This document shows positions 6,320 through 12,737 of a DNA stretch of 12,737 nt, piece by piece. The position numbers and the translations under genes were made by a program. The DNA comes from Lachnoclostridium sp. UBA1434 (GTDB lineage Bacteria > Bacillota > Clostridia > Lachnospirales > Lachnospiraceae): assembly GCA_002329645.1 (NCBI GenBank), contig DCTS01000111.1, forward strand, positions 61,200 through 73,936. Direction: 5' to 3'. Numbering within the stretch: position 1 is the stretch's first letter; every line of letters starts with the position of its first letter. A model generated the notes under the pieces. That model saw nothing but the letters and a program-made list of their open reading frames with translations. It did not search any database and had not been told where the DNA came from.

Positions 6320-7012
6320 ATGTCGGAATATGGCAAATACTCAACCTTTTTCAGTGAGATCCTGCTGTTTTGGAAGGATTTGAGTGAAGCACAAAAAAGC
6401 ATGGTGCAAAGCAGCATGGTCATAAAACAGTTTGAAGCCGGAGAATCCATGAGAAGCGGCTCCGAGAATTGCTCCGGCCTGTTTCTTATTGAAAGCGGCC
6501 AGGTGAGAGCATATATAATATCCGAAGAAAGCGGCAGGGAGATAACTCTTTACAGATTGTTTGACAGGGATGTCTGCATATTTTCGGCATCATGCATGAT
6601 GAAAAACATAGCATTTGACATATATGTTGAGGTTGAGAAGGAGACAAGGGCTTTCCTTATACCCATTGCAGTATTCAATAAGCTGGCGGGTTCCTCCATG
6701 GCTGTAATGGCATTTGCAAACGAGCTGATGGCATCCCGTTTTTCCGAGGTCATGTGGATATTGGAGCAAGCCCTGTTTATGAGATTTGATAAGAGACTTG
6801 CCCTGTTTCTTCTTGAGCAATCCAATATTGAAGGCTCTGATACCCTTAAAATCACCCATGAGAAGATTGCCAACCATCTTGGCAGCGTAAGGGAAGTAGT
6901 GACACGCATGCTCAAGTACTTTCAGAGTGAAGGCATGGTGGAGGTATACAGGGGTACAATAAAAATTACTGACAAAAGGAAGCTTTATGCATTTACAATG
7001 CCTTCGGGCTGA
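6320..7012 (+). CDS. CRP/FNR-family transcriptional regulator
   Basis: A 230-residue regulator with an N-terminal beta-barrel sensor domain (about 20-140), a dimer helix, and a C-terminal winged helix. In the recognition helix (about 189-200) the order S-V-R-E-V-V-T-R gives R191, E192 and R196, matching the three base-contacting residues of E. coli CRP, so TGTGA half-sites are expected. The cAMP-binding loop (G-E-L-A followed by an R-A-A-T-type segment) is missing; its place is taken by D-V-C-I-F-S-A-S-C-M-M with cysteines 86 and 92, while a third, C51, lies nearer the start. The FNR four-cysteine N-terminal cluster is absent. A thiol or small-ligand sensor is possible but unproven. GGAGG lies four bases before the ATG. 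It is 56 bp upstream of the nuclease gene with no terminator between, so they are probably one transcript. Confidence 0.88.
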   Translation: MSEYGKYSTFFSEILLFWKDLSEAQKSMVQSSMVIKQFEAGESMRSGSENCSGLFLIESGQVRAYIISEESGREITLYRLFDRDVCIFSASCMMKNIAFDIYVEVEKETRAFLIPIAVFNKLAGSSMAVMAFANELMASRFSEVMWILEQALFMRFDKRLALFLLEQSNIEGSDTLKITHEKIANHLGSVREVVTRMLKYFQSEGMVEVYRGTIKITDKRKLYAFTMPSG

Positions 7013-7068
7013 TTGGAGGCATATACTATACAGATTAGGTTACACACAGGTTTCAGAGGAGGATTACC

Positions 7069-8670
7069 ATGAGATTAACTTTTTTAGGAGCCACCCATGA
7101 AGTGACGGGAAGCTGTTTTTACCTTGAGGCATTAGGAAAGCATATTCTTATTGATTGCGGAATGGAGCAGGGACGGGATACCTTTGAAAACCAGGAGCTG
7201 CCAATTCCGGCATACAACGTGGATGCGGTGTTGCTTACACATGCTCACATGGACCACTCGGGCAATCTGCCCTTGTTATGCAAGCAGGGTTTCAAGGGTG
7301 AAATCCATGCGACGGGAGCAACAACAGCCCTTTGTGATATAATGCTTCGTGACAGTGCCCATATTCAGATGTCTGAAGCAGAATGGAGAAACAGAAAGGG
7401 CAAACGCTCAGGTGATAAAGCTTTTGTTCCTGTATACACAATGGAGGATGCATTAGACGCAATAAGAAGGTTTATTCCCCATGAATACGGTGAGAGATTC
7501 GAACTGTATCCCGGAATTGAGGTTAGATTTACGGATGCAGGACATTTGCTCGGCTCGGCAAGCATAGAGGTCATGATTAATGAAGACGGTATAAGCCGTA
7601 AGCTGGTTTTTTCGGGAGATATCGGCAACACCGGACAGCCATTGATAAGTGACCCCATATACATAAATGATGCTGATTATGTAATTATGGAATCCACGTA
7701 CGGAGACAGGTACCACGAAAGTAAACCGGATTATGTCAGTGAGCTTTCCTCAATAATTCAATCCACCTTTGACAGGGGCGGCAATGTTGTAATTCCCTCA
7801 TTTGCAATTGGAAGAACTCAGGTTCTCTTGTATTTCATAAGAAAGATTAAGGAGGACAGATTAATCAAGGGACACGGCAACTTCAAGGTTTATGTCGACA
7901 GCCCGCTTGCCATAGAGGCTACGCAGATATACGAGAAAAACATGCTCGGATATTTTGATAAGGATGCCATGGAGCTGATTAACAGGGGAGTAAACCCTAT
8001 AAAGTTTCCCGGACTCATGACCTCCATAACATCCGAGGAATCAAAGGCTATTAATTTTAATGATGAGCCGAAGGTGATAATATCTGCAGCCGGGATGTGC
8101 GATGCAGGAAGAATCAGGCATCATTTAAAGCATAATTTATGGAGAGAGGACAGCACCATATTGTTTGTGGGATATCAGTCGGTTGGAACCCTGGGGCGAA
8201 TAATCCTGGACGGTGCAGCTGAGGTAAAGCTGTTCGGTGAGACCATTGCCGTTAATGCACAGATAAAGAGACTATCCGGTGTCAGCGGACATGCAGATAA
8301 GGAAGGCTTAACCAGGTGGCTTCAAGCCTTCGGCAAGAATCCGCTCAAGGTGTTTGTTGTACATGGAGAGGACAAGGTCTGTGACAGCTTTAAGGAGTAT
8401 ATAAGTAATGAACTGGGTTATGATGCAGAAGCGCCCTACAGCGGCACGGTTTTTGACCTTGCTGCAAATGCTTTCGTATTAAGAGGAAGGCCGATACCTG
8501 CAGAGGAGAAGGTACGTGCCGCCAGAGCCGATAATGCTTTCGAGCGGCTTCTTAACGCAGGAAGGCGCCTGCTGGCATTAATACAGCAAAGTAAAGGCAG
8601 AGCAAGCAAAGATCTTGTGAAGTTCACAGGCCAGATTAATTCTCTTTGCGATAAATGGGAGAGACGATAG
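7069..8670 (+). CDS. Beta-CASP metallo-beta-lactamase, probable RNA-processing exo/endonuclease
   Basis: A 533-residue protein of the CPSF-73/Ysh1-like branch of metallo-beta-lactamases. Zinc ligands are visible: H-A-H-M-D-H at 58-63, H159 in D-A-G-H-L-L-G-S-A, and D184 in F-S-G-D-I-G-N. The beta-CASP insert follows with motif A at E208 (M-E-S-T-Y-G-D-R), motif B around H351-H352 (A-A-G-M-C-D-A-G-R-I-R-H-H), and motif C histidines at 408 (S-G-H-A-D) and 432 (V-V-H-G-E). All catalytic positions are intact, so it is expected to be an active metal-dependent ribonuclease; some bacterial relatives are annotated only as exonucleases of the beta-lactamase fold. The C-terminal 60 residues are basic. 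ATG at 7069 has AGAGGAGGA directly upstream. It is probably co-transcribed with the CRP/FNR-type regulator; a functional link is only inferred. Confidence 0.9.
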   Translation: MRLTFLGATHEVTGSCFYLEALGKHILIDCGMEQGRDTFENQELPIPAYNVDAVLLTHAHMDHSGNLPLLCKQGFKGEIHATGATTALCDIMLRDSAHIQMSEAEWRNRKGKRSGDKAFVPVYTMEDALDAIRRFIPHEYGERFELYPGIEVRFTDAGHLLGSASIEVMINEDGISRKLVFSGDIGNTGQPLISDPIYINDADYVIMESTYGDRYHESKPDYVSELSSIIQSTFDRGGNVVIPSFAIGRTQVLLYFIRKIKEDRLIKGHGNFKVYVDSPLAIEATQIYEKNMLGYFDKDAMELINRGVNPIKFPGLMTSITSEESKAINFNDEPKVIISAAGMCDAGRIRHHLKHNLWREDSTILFVGYQSVGTLGRIILDGAAEVKLFGETIAVNAQIKRLSGVSGHADKEGLTRWLQAFGKNPLKVFVVHGEDKVCDSFKEYISNELGYDAEAPYSGTVFDLAANAFVLRGRPIPAEEKVRAARADNAFERLLNAGRRLLALIQQSKGRASKDLVKFTGQINSLCDKWERR

Positions 8671-8687
8671 CTTATGCATGTTACTGA

Positions 8688-8749
8688 TTTGCCGCCAGCG
8701 GTACATAAAGTCTCCGATTTGCTGCAGACTTAGTACCGGCGGCGGCAAA
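8688..8749. repeat. Large GC-rich inverted repeat downstream of the nuclease gene
   Basis: TTTGCCGCCAGCGGTAC (8688-8704) is complementary to 8733-8749 at 15 of 17 positions. Inside it AAGTCT (8708-8713) pairs with AGACTT (8726-8731). Together they fold into one long hairpin of about 60 bases, starting 17 bp after the nuclease stop. No T-run follows on the plus strand, so it is a poor intrinsic terminator by itself. It might protect the 3' end or be a dispersed palindromic element. Confidence 0.6.
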
Positions 8750-8788
8750 CATTCTCTGTGATATTAAGCTATACCATACAATTTATTA

Positions 8789-8820
8789 GCCGTCGGTTTC
8801 AACGGCCGATTTTACTTATT
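8789..8820. terminator. Weak hairpin between convergent nuclease and ileS genes
   Basis: GCCGT (8789-8793) pairs with ACGGC (8802-8806) around an eight-base loop. On the plus strand it is followed by CGATTTTACTT; on the minus strand by TAATAAATT. The short stem and incomplete T-runs make it a modest terminator candidate for either transcript. Confidence 0.4.
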
Positions 8821-8823
8821 AAC

Positions 8824-11800
8824 TTATTGGTTATCCCGGGTCTGCTTACTAAGGCAGGCCCTTATTTTATGACCGTCCACTTCAAAGTCGGCCATGTATT
8901 CAGGCGGGAAATCCTTTCTTGTAACTGCAAGCAGATCATGCTCCAGTATGTCCTTGTTATCCTCCAAAAGCTTCATGATTTCCTTGTCGGCTTGCAAGCT
9001 CAGCAGGATTTTATCACTTACCCTAAAGCCGGCGTTCTTGCGTGCAACCTGGCACTGTCGAAGAATTCCCCTGAGCAGGCCTTCGTTTTTCAGCTCCTCT
9101 GTTATTGTGATATCAAGAGCAATAACGAGCCCGTTGCTTTCAGCAATGCAAAAGCCTTCCCTCGGGACAGCCTCGGTTATAAACAGATCATGGGGCAGCT
9201 CGGTTTCAAAGCCCGGAAGACATATACCCTCATTCCTGTTAAGCCTCTGCGCCAGGCTGTTCATATCGGAGGGACTCAGCAGGCTTATTGCCTTCACAGC
9301 CTCGTTAAGCCTCCCTCTTAATACGGCTCCGGCCTGTCTTAGGTTAAGCTTTACTGAGTAGATTTTAAGAATTCCGGGGTCATCAATATATTCGGCCGTA
9401 CCTGTATTTATCTCATTGATGAGCACTGATTTGAAGTAATCATCAAGCTTGTATCTGTCATCCTCCGCATATATCAAGAGCTGTGAGAGCTTTTGCTTTA
9501 TCTTAAGCTGCTTCTCATTTCTTATTTTTAAAGCAAGGGCAATTATCTCACGGGTTGCCTCCACTGCATCCAGGAGTTTTTGCGAATTGGCAATATATTC
9601 ATCCTTTACCGAAGGCCAGTCTGTAAGGTGCACTGATTCCAGCCTTTCCTCTGAATAGGCACAGATAAGGGACTGCCATATATATTCCGTCATAAAGGGA
9701 AGGATGGGAGCCATAACCTGGGTTAATATCTTTATTGCATACAGAAGCACGGTATATGCGGAGTGCTTGCTGCTGCTGTAGCCGCTTTCCCAGAAGCGCC
9801 TTCTGTTCACCCGGATATAGAAGTTAGAAAGCTCATCCGTTATCTGCTCGAATTTCAGGACGATATCCCTTGTATTATAGGCTTCATAGCATTGTGAAGC
9901 CTCCTTGAGGAATATATTGATTCGGGCAAGCAGCCACAAATCTGTAGGATCATACTGCAGCGTATGCATTTCGGCAAAATCTATATGCGGCTTGTCAATA
10001 GCGGCATAGGTAGAGAAGAATACAGCTATGTTGTAATAGCTTAATAGCTTCTTTCTTGCCTCGGTTCCAAGGTTATAGCCAAATCGTACGTCACTTGCCG
10101 GTGATGCCAGGGCAAATAAATATCGGGATGCATCTGCCCCTATCCTTTCCGCCGCATCATCAAAGCGTATCATATTGCCTGTTTTCGAAAAGCGGGAGCC
10201 GTCCTCCGCTGTAACCATACCGTGGGTGCCCACCTGCTCATATGGAGGTTCGCCGGTTATAACGGTACTCATAAACAGCATTGAATAGAACCACAGGCGT
10301 ACCTGCTCCTTCATTTCCAGTATATATTCCGCAGGGAAGTACTCTTTCCAGTAATCCCTGTCTTCAAAATACTTCAAGGTGGAGAAGGGAACTATGCCGG
10401 CATCCAGCCATACATCGCCAACCTGATTAATTCTGTCCACGGCGCTGCCACAGCAAGGACATATAATCTTAACCTCATCTATCCAGGGGCGGTGAAGATG
10501 GGGGAGCTTATCAACTGCTTCGGGGGATACCGCCAGAGCTCTTAACTCCTTAAGTGAACCTATAACAGTAACCTGGGAGCAGCCCTTGCATTCATAGATG
10601 GGAAGGGGAAGTCCGTAATATCTGGACCTTGAGATACACCAGTCACCCATATTTTCCAGCCATTGCTTCATCCTCTTGCCCTGATATTCCGGATTCCATT
10701 TCACCTTTGCTGCATTTGCAATAAGTACGGGACGAATATCTTCGACACCTATAGCCCATTCGTCCACAAGCCTGAACAGCACCTCGCTCTTACATCTCCA
10801 GCAGACAGGATAGCTATGCTTGTATTTATGGGAATAAAACAGCTTTCTCCTGCTGCGTAATTCATCAATTACCTCGGTACGGACAAGCTGAGCGCTTTTA
10901 CCGCTGAAAAATCCGAAATCCTCATAGAATATGCCTGCTTCATTAATCGGAGCTATGGCAGACAGACCAAGGGATCTGCCAAGCTCATAATCCTCCGCTC
11001 CGCAGCCGGGAGCAATATGGACTATACCGCTGCCCTCATCATCCAATACATCCTCCCATAGAACAACCCTGTGAACTACATCCTTTTGTGCCGGTAATTC
11101 CGGAAAACAGGTTTCATAATGCATACCCTCAAGCTCACTTCCCTTATACACCCTTATAAGCTTGGCCCCGGGGCTGCCGGACAGCTTGGCATCATAATAC
11201 CTGCGTCCCATTATAAGGGGTTTATCCTCCTTATCCAGACTGACAAGGCAGTATTCGAGCCCGGGATTAACAGCCAGCGCAACATTGGCCGATAAGGTCC
11301 AGGGAGTTGTAGTCCAGACCAGCATACTGGCATTAAGCTCTTCAAGGGGGAGCTTAAAAAAAACTGCCTCATGCTCAAGCTCACGATAGGAGCCGCTCAT
11401 TTCATGCTCTGACAGAGAGGTTCCGCATCTGGGACACCAGGGCATGGGACGATGGATTTTTTTAATCCAGCCATGCTCATGGCATTGCTTTAAGAATGAC
11501 CATATACCTGTAATATTGTCATCAGTGTAAGTGTAATAGGAATTATCCCAGTCCATCCACTGCCCAAGCCTTTTAGACTGACCGGTAATTATCTCTGAGC
11601 ATCTTTTTACCCGTTCAATACATTTATCGGTAAAACGGTCTATACCATAGGTCTCGATATCCCGTTTTGAGGTAAAGCCAAGCTCCTTCTCCACCTCTAC
11701 CTCCACCCAGAGACCCTGACCGTCAAAGCCGTTGCGATAGTGGCTGTCATAACCCTTCATGGCCTTGTAACGCAGGAAGGTATCCTTAAGAGTTCTTCCC

Positions 11801-12021
11801 CAGACATGATGTATCCCCATGGGATTATTGGCGGTTATAGGTCCGTCAATGAAGCGGTACTTTTTGCCGCCTTTATTCTTCTTCTTAAGCTTATGAAATA
11901 AATCATTCTCATCCCAAAGCCTTAATGTTTCTTTTTCTCTTTCATTAAAATCATAGCTTTCCTCAAAGGGGCGGACAGTACGTATTTTGCTTTCGCACAT
12001 GCACATATTATTATCTCTCAT
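8824..12021 (-). CDS. ileS: Isoleucyl-tRNA synthetase, divergent type with GxHH signature
   Basis: A 1065-residue class I synthetase that charges tRNA-Ile. The HIGH position reads G-I-H-H (69-72): aligned on A-N upstream and K-D downstream, the first and third signature residues are swapped relative to H-x-G-H. The KMSKS loop is R-F-S-K-T (610-614) followed directly by G-N, one residue shorter than usual. The editing domain looks intact (W-T-T-T-P-W-T-L at 236-243; A-P-G-C-G-A-E-D-Y near 337-345), as does W-C-I-S-R-S-R (461-467). Cysteine pairs at C-P-R-C, C-W-R-C, C-K-G-C and C-P-C-C suggest zinc sites. Family knowledge: GxHH occurs in a subgroup of bacterial IleRS2 enzymes with very high mupirocin resistance. 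The start at 12021 has ACGGAGGTC just upstream; an ATG ten codons earlier has no ribosome site and lies in a hairpin. Expression is governed by the T-box upstream. Confidence 0.93.
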   Translation of the reverse strand: MRDNNMCMCESKIRTVRPFEESYDFNEREKETLRLWDENDLFHKLKKKNKGGKKYRFIDGPITANNPMGIHHVWGRTLKDTFLRYKAMKGYDSHYRNGFDGQGLWVEVEVEKELGFTSKRDIETYGIDRFTDKCIERVKRCSEIITGQSKRLGQWMDWDNSYYTYTDDNITGIWSFLKQCHEHGWIKKIHRPMPWCPRCGTSLSEHEMSGSYRELEHEAVFFKLPLEELNASMLVWTTTPWTLSANVALAVNPGLEYCLVSLDKEDKPLIMGRRYYDAKLSGSPGAKLIRVYKGSELEGMHYETCFPELPAQKDVVHRVVLWEDVLDDEGSGIVHIAPGCGAEDYELGRSLGLSAIAPINEAGIFYEDFGFFSGKSAQLVRTEVIDELRSRRKLFYSHKYKHSYPVCWRCKSEVLFRLVDEWAIGVEDIRPVLIANAAKVKWNPEYQGKRMKQWLENMGDWCISRSRYYGLPLPIYECKGCSQVTVIGSLKELRALAVSPEAVDKLPHLHRPWIDEVKIICPCCGSAVDRINQVGDVWLDAGIVPFSTLKYFEDRDYWKEYFPAEYILEMKEQVRLWFYSMLFMSTVITGEPPYEQVGTHGMVTAEDGSRFSKTGNMIRFDDAAERIGADASRYLFALASPASDVRFGYNLGTEARKKLLSYYNIAVFFSTYAAIDKPHIDFAEMHTLQYDPTDLWLLARINIFLKEASQCYEAYNTRDIVLKFEQITDELSNFYIRVNRRRFWESGYSSSKHSAYTVLLYAIKILTQVMAPILPFMTEYIWQSLICAYSEERLESVHLTDWPSVKDEYIANSQKLLDAVEATREIIALALKIRNEKQLKIKQKLSQLLIYAEDDRYKLDDYFKSVLINEINTGTAEYIDDPGILKIYSVKLNLRQAGAVLRGRLNEAVKAISLLSPSDMNSLAQRLNRNEGICLPGFETELPHDLFITEAVPREGFCIAESNGLVIALDITITEELKNEGLLRGILRQCQVARKNAGFRVSDKILLSLQADKEIMKLLEDNKDILEHDLLAVTRKDFPPEYMADFEVDGHKIRACLSKQTRDNQ
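8838..8870 (+). terminator. Terminator for the nuclease transcript embedded in the ileS 3' end
   Basis: GGGTCTGC (8838-8845) pairs with GCAGGCCC (8854-8861), one G-U pair included, around an eight-base loop, and TTATTTTAT follows immediately. Read on the plus strand this is a good intrinsic terminator, yet it lies inside the last codons of the convergent ileS gene. On the minus strand no T-run follows it, so ileS transcription should pass through. Confidence 0.55.
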
Positions 12022-12150
12022 ATGACCTCCGTTCTGCCGATCAGACGGCATGAATTAATATTAATCAAGCATCATATAAGAAGATGTAATTATCACGGCT
12101 ACTGCCATAGCCTGATCACCCCCTGGCAGCAAAGCATTCAATAATAATGT
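12022..12150 (-). other. ileS 5' leader between T-box terminator and start codon
   Basis: This roughly 125-base untranslated stretch holds two further hairpins. CTGCCA/TGGCAG pairs 12102-12107 with 12124-12129. TGCCG/CGGCA pairs 12035-12039 with 12046-12050 around a six-base loop, directly before the GGAGG ribosome site. The second contains the upstream ATG at 12051, which argues against that codon as the start. No second T-box or other recognised riboswitch is seen. Confidence 0.45.
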
Positions 12151-12184
12151 AAAAAAGCCCCCGTCCGTATAGGGACGAAAGCTT
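12151..12184 (-). terminator. T-box regulated intrinsic terminator
   Basis: The arms 12173-12184 and 12155-12166 make a 12-pair stem (three G-U pairs) around a six-base loop, followed by TTTTTT on the minus strand. It lies directly after the antiterminator region and is the off-state of the T-box switch. Confidence 0.88.
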
Positions 12185-12391
12185 ATAATCAACTTAATCC
12201 ATACGGCATACCAGCATATGCGTCTTCTGTAACGGGAAGACCCCGTCGATATCTACTTGCACTTACAGTGCGTTCGTACCGCCACTCCGAAGGGATGTTC
12301 AAAGCATCACTACTTATACCGGCTCTCACCAGCCCCGGCTCTCTGTTATGTTCGGGATGCTTCTACTTGCTTCTTCAACGTGTTATTAATT
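12151..12391 (-). promoter_or_regulatory. T-box riboswitch specific for tRNA-Ile
   Basis: The minus-strand leader has the T-box architecture. The AG bulge AGAGAG is at 12339-12344 and the distal loop GGTGAGAGCC at 12321-12330. The stem I base pairs AGCATC with GATGCT. The specifier segment reads GAAC-ATC-CC, with the isoleucine codon ATC at 12294-12296. A stem II pseudoknot (12221-12247) is formed by ACGGG/CCCGT and GTCTTC/GAAGAC, which share the loop. The antiterminator region (12199-12220) carries UGGU at 12210-12213, fitting the ACCA end of tRNA-Ile. The canonical T-box string AGGGTGG-ACCGCG is strongly degenerate here. Uncharged tRNA-Ile would stabilise the antiterminator and switch on ileS transcription. 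The cognate gene directly downstream supports the assignment. Confidence 0.88.
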
Positions 12392-12397
12392 TTTGCC

Positions 12398-12426
12398 AGT
12401 CTATCACAAATTTATCTAAAATGCAA
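12398..12426 (-). promoter_or_regulatory. Sigma-A promoter of the T-box-ileS transcript
   Basis: On the minus strand TTGCAT (12421-12426) is 17 bases from TAGACT (12398-12403), and TGA immediately before the -10 provides the TGn extension. The predicted start is near 12391, just before the stem I base. Confidence 0.65.
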
Positions 12427-12485
12427 GTATATTATTTTATCGGAAAATTTATGATGAATTTTCTGTACAATAAAATTAATATATT

Positions 12486-12514
12486 CCATTTTACATATGT
12501 ATGCTTTAAAATGG
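12486..12514. promoter_or_regulatory. Inverted repeat upstream of fumC
   Basis: CCATTTTA (12486-12493) and TAAAATGG (12507-12514) are perfect 8-bp complements around 13 bases, centred about 55 bp before the fumarase start codon. It overlaps a TAAAAT that could be a -10 box, but I see no good -35. It is a possible operator for an unknown regulator. The rest of 12427-12554 is AT-rich with no small gene evident. Confidence 0.35.
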
Positions 12515-12554
12515 TTATGTAAGAAGATTAAAACCACACAAAGGGGTTGTATAT

Positions 12555-12737
12555 ATGGAGTATCGTATAGAAAAGGATTCCATGGGAGAAGTGAAGGTTG
12601 AAGCGGACCGCTACTGGGGGGCACAGACCCAGAGGAGCCTTAATAATTTCAGGATAGGAATTGAAAAAATGCCGGCGGAAATAATCCGCGCATTTGCCAT
12701 ATTAAAAAAGGCTTCTGCCATGGCAAATCAGAGGCTT
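12555..12737 (+). CDS. fumC: Class II fumarate hydratase, N-terminal part
   Basis: The first 61 codons of a class II fumarase, cut by the window end. The opening M-E-Y-R-I-E-K-D-S-M-G-E-V and D-R-Y-W-G-A-Q-T-Q-R-S-L-N-N-F are diagnostic for the FumC/aspartase fold, and I-G-I-E-K-M-P with A-F-A-I-L-K-K favours fumarase over aspartate ammonia-lyase, though these share ancestry. It interconverts fumarate and malate without an iron-sulfur cluster, so it tolerates oxygen. One small oddity is E at residue 16, where V-P-A-D-R is usual. The ATG follows GGGG with an eight-base gap. It is divergent from ileS, with no functional link evident. Confidence 0.9.
   Translation, partial: MEYRIEKDSMGEVKVEADRYWGAQTQRSLNNFRIGIEKMPAEIIRAFAILKKASAMANQRL

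Noticed and set aside
8758..9321. 187-codon plus-strand reading frame opposite the ileS 3' end
   Set aside because: It is antisense to conserved synthetase sequence, has no ribosome binding site, and its product resembles no family I know.
12022..12051. ATG ten codons upstream as ileS start
   Set aside because: It has no ribosome site and sits in a hairpin, while GGAGG precedes the ATG at 12021.
1..12737. CRISPR array, insertion sequence, tRNA or rRNA gene
   Set aside because: I looked for regularly spaced repeats, transposase motifs, terminal repeats and the tRNA T-loop signature and saw none.

Overview
The window looks like chromosome from a low-to-moderate GC, probably obligately anaerobic member of the Clostridia. 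The grounds are AT-rich intergenic DNA, strong AGGAGG-type ribosome binding sites, sigma-A promoters with 17-bp spacers, a T-box leader on an aminoacyl-tRNA synthetase gene, and a desulfoferrodoxin-type superoxide reductase. The species cannot be named from this sequence.

Region 1 (1-3300, minus strand) is a three-gene operon. It reads in the order MFS-type exporter, long ArsR-family regulator, and glycoside hydrolase family 2 enzyme (cut by the window edge). A near-consensus promoter (TTGACA-N17-TAGAAT) precedes it, with a perfect 8-bp inverted repeat placed around the -10 box. Autoregulation by the ArsR-type protein is the simplest reading.

Region 2 (3316-5344) is a minus-strand FAD-dependent oxidase of the L-amino-acid oxidase/tryptophan monooxygenase type, then an intergenic region shared with the divergent thioredoxin gene. 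That region holds a CRP-like palindrome (TGTGATAACATCACA) centred about 41 bp upstream of the start predicted from an extended -10 element, the geometry of a class II activated promoter.

Region 3 (5345-8670, plus strand) is a redox-flavoured cluster: thioredoxin, superoxide reductase, a CRP/FNR-family regulator, and a beta-CASP metallo-beta-lactamase (probable RNA-processing nuclease). Separate promoters are visible for the superoxide reductase and the regulator; the nuclease gene probably shares the regulator's transcript. The regulator's recognition helix carries the R-E-x-x-x-R pattern of E. coli CRP, which fits the TGTGA half-sites upstream of thioredoxin.

Region 4 (8671-12426, minus strand) is isoleucyl-tRNA synthetase behind an Ile-type T-box leader with an ATC specifier, AG bulge, stem II pseudoknot, UGGU bulge and terminator. 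The enzyme is highly unusual: its HIGH signature is rearranged to G-I-H-H and its KMSKS loop is R-F-S-K-T and one residue short. The GxHH arrangement is known from a subgroup of bacterial type 2 IleRS enzymes with extreme mupirocin resistance. This is the most notable item in the window.

Region 5 (12427-12737) holds an intergenic inverted repeat and the start of a class II fumarase gene, divergent from ileS. No tRNA, rRNA, CRISPR array or insertion sequence was seen.
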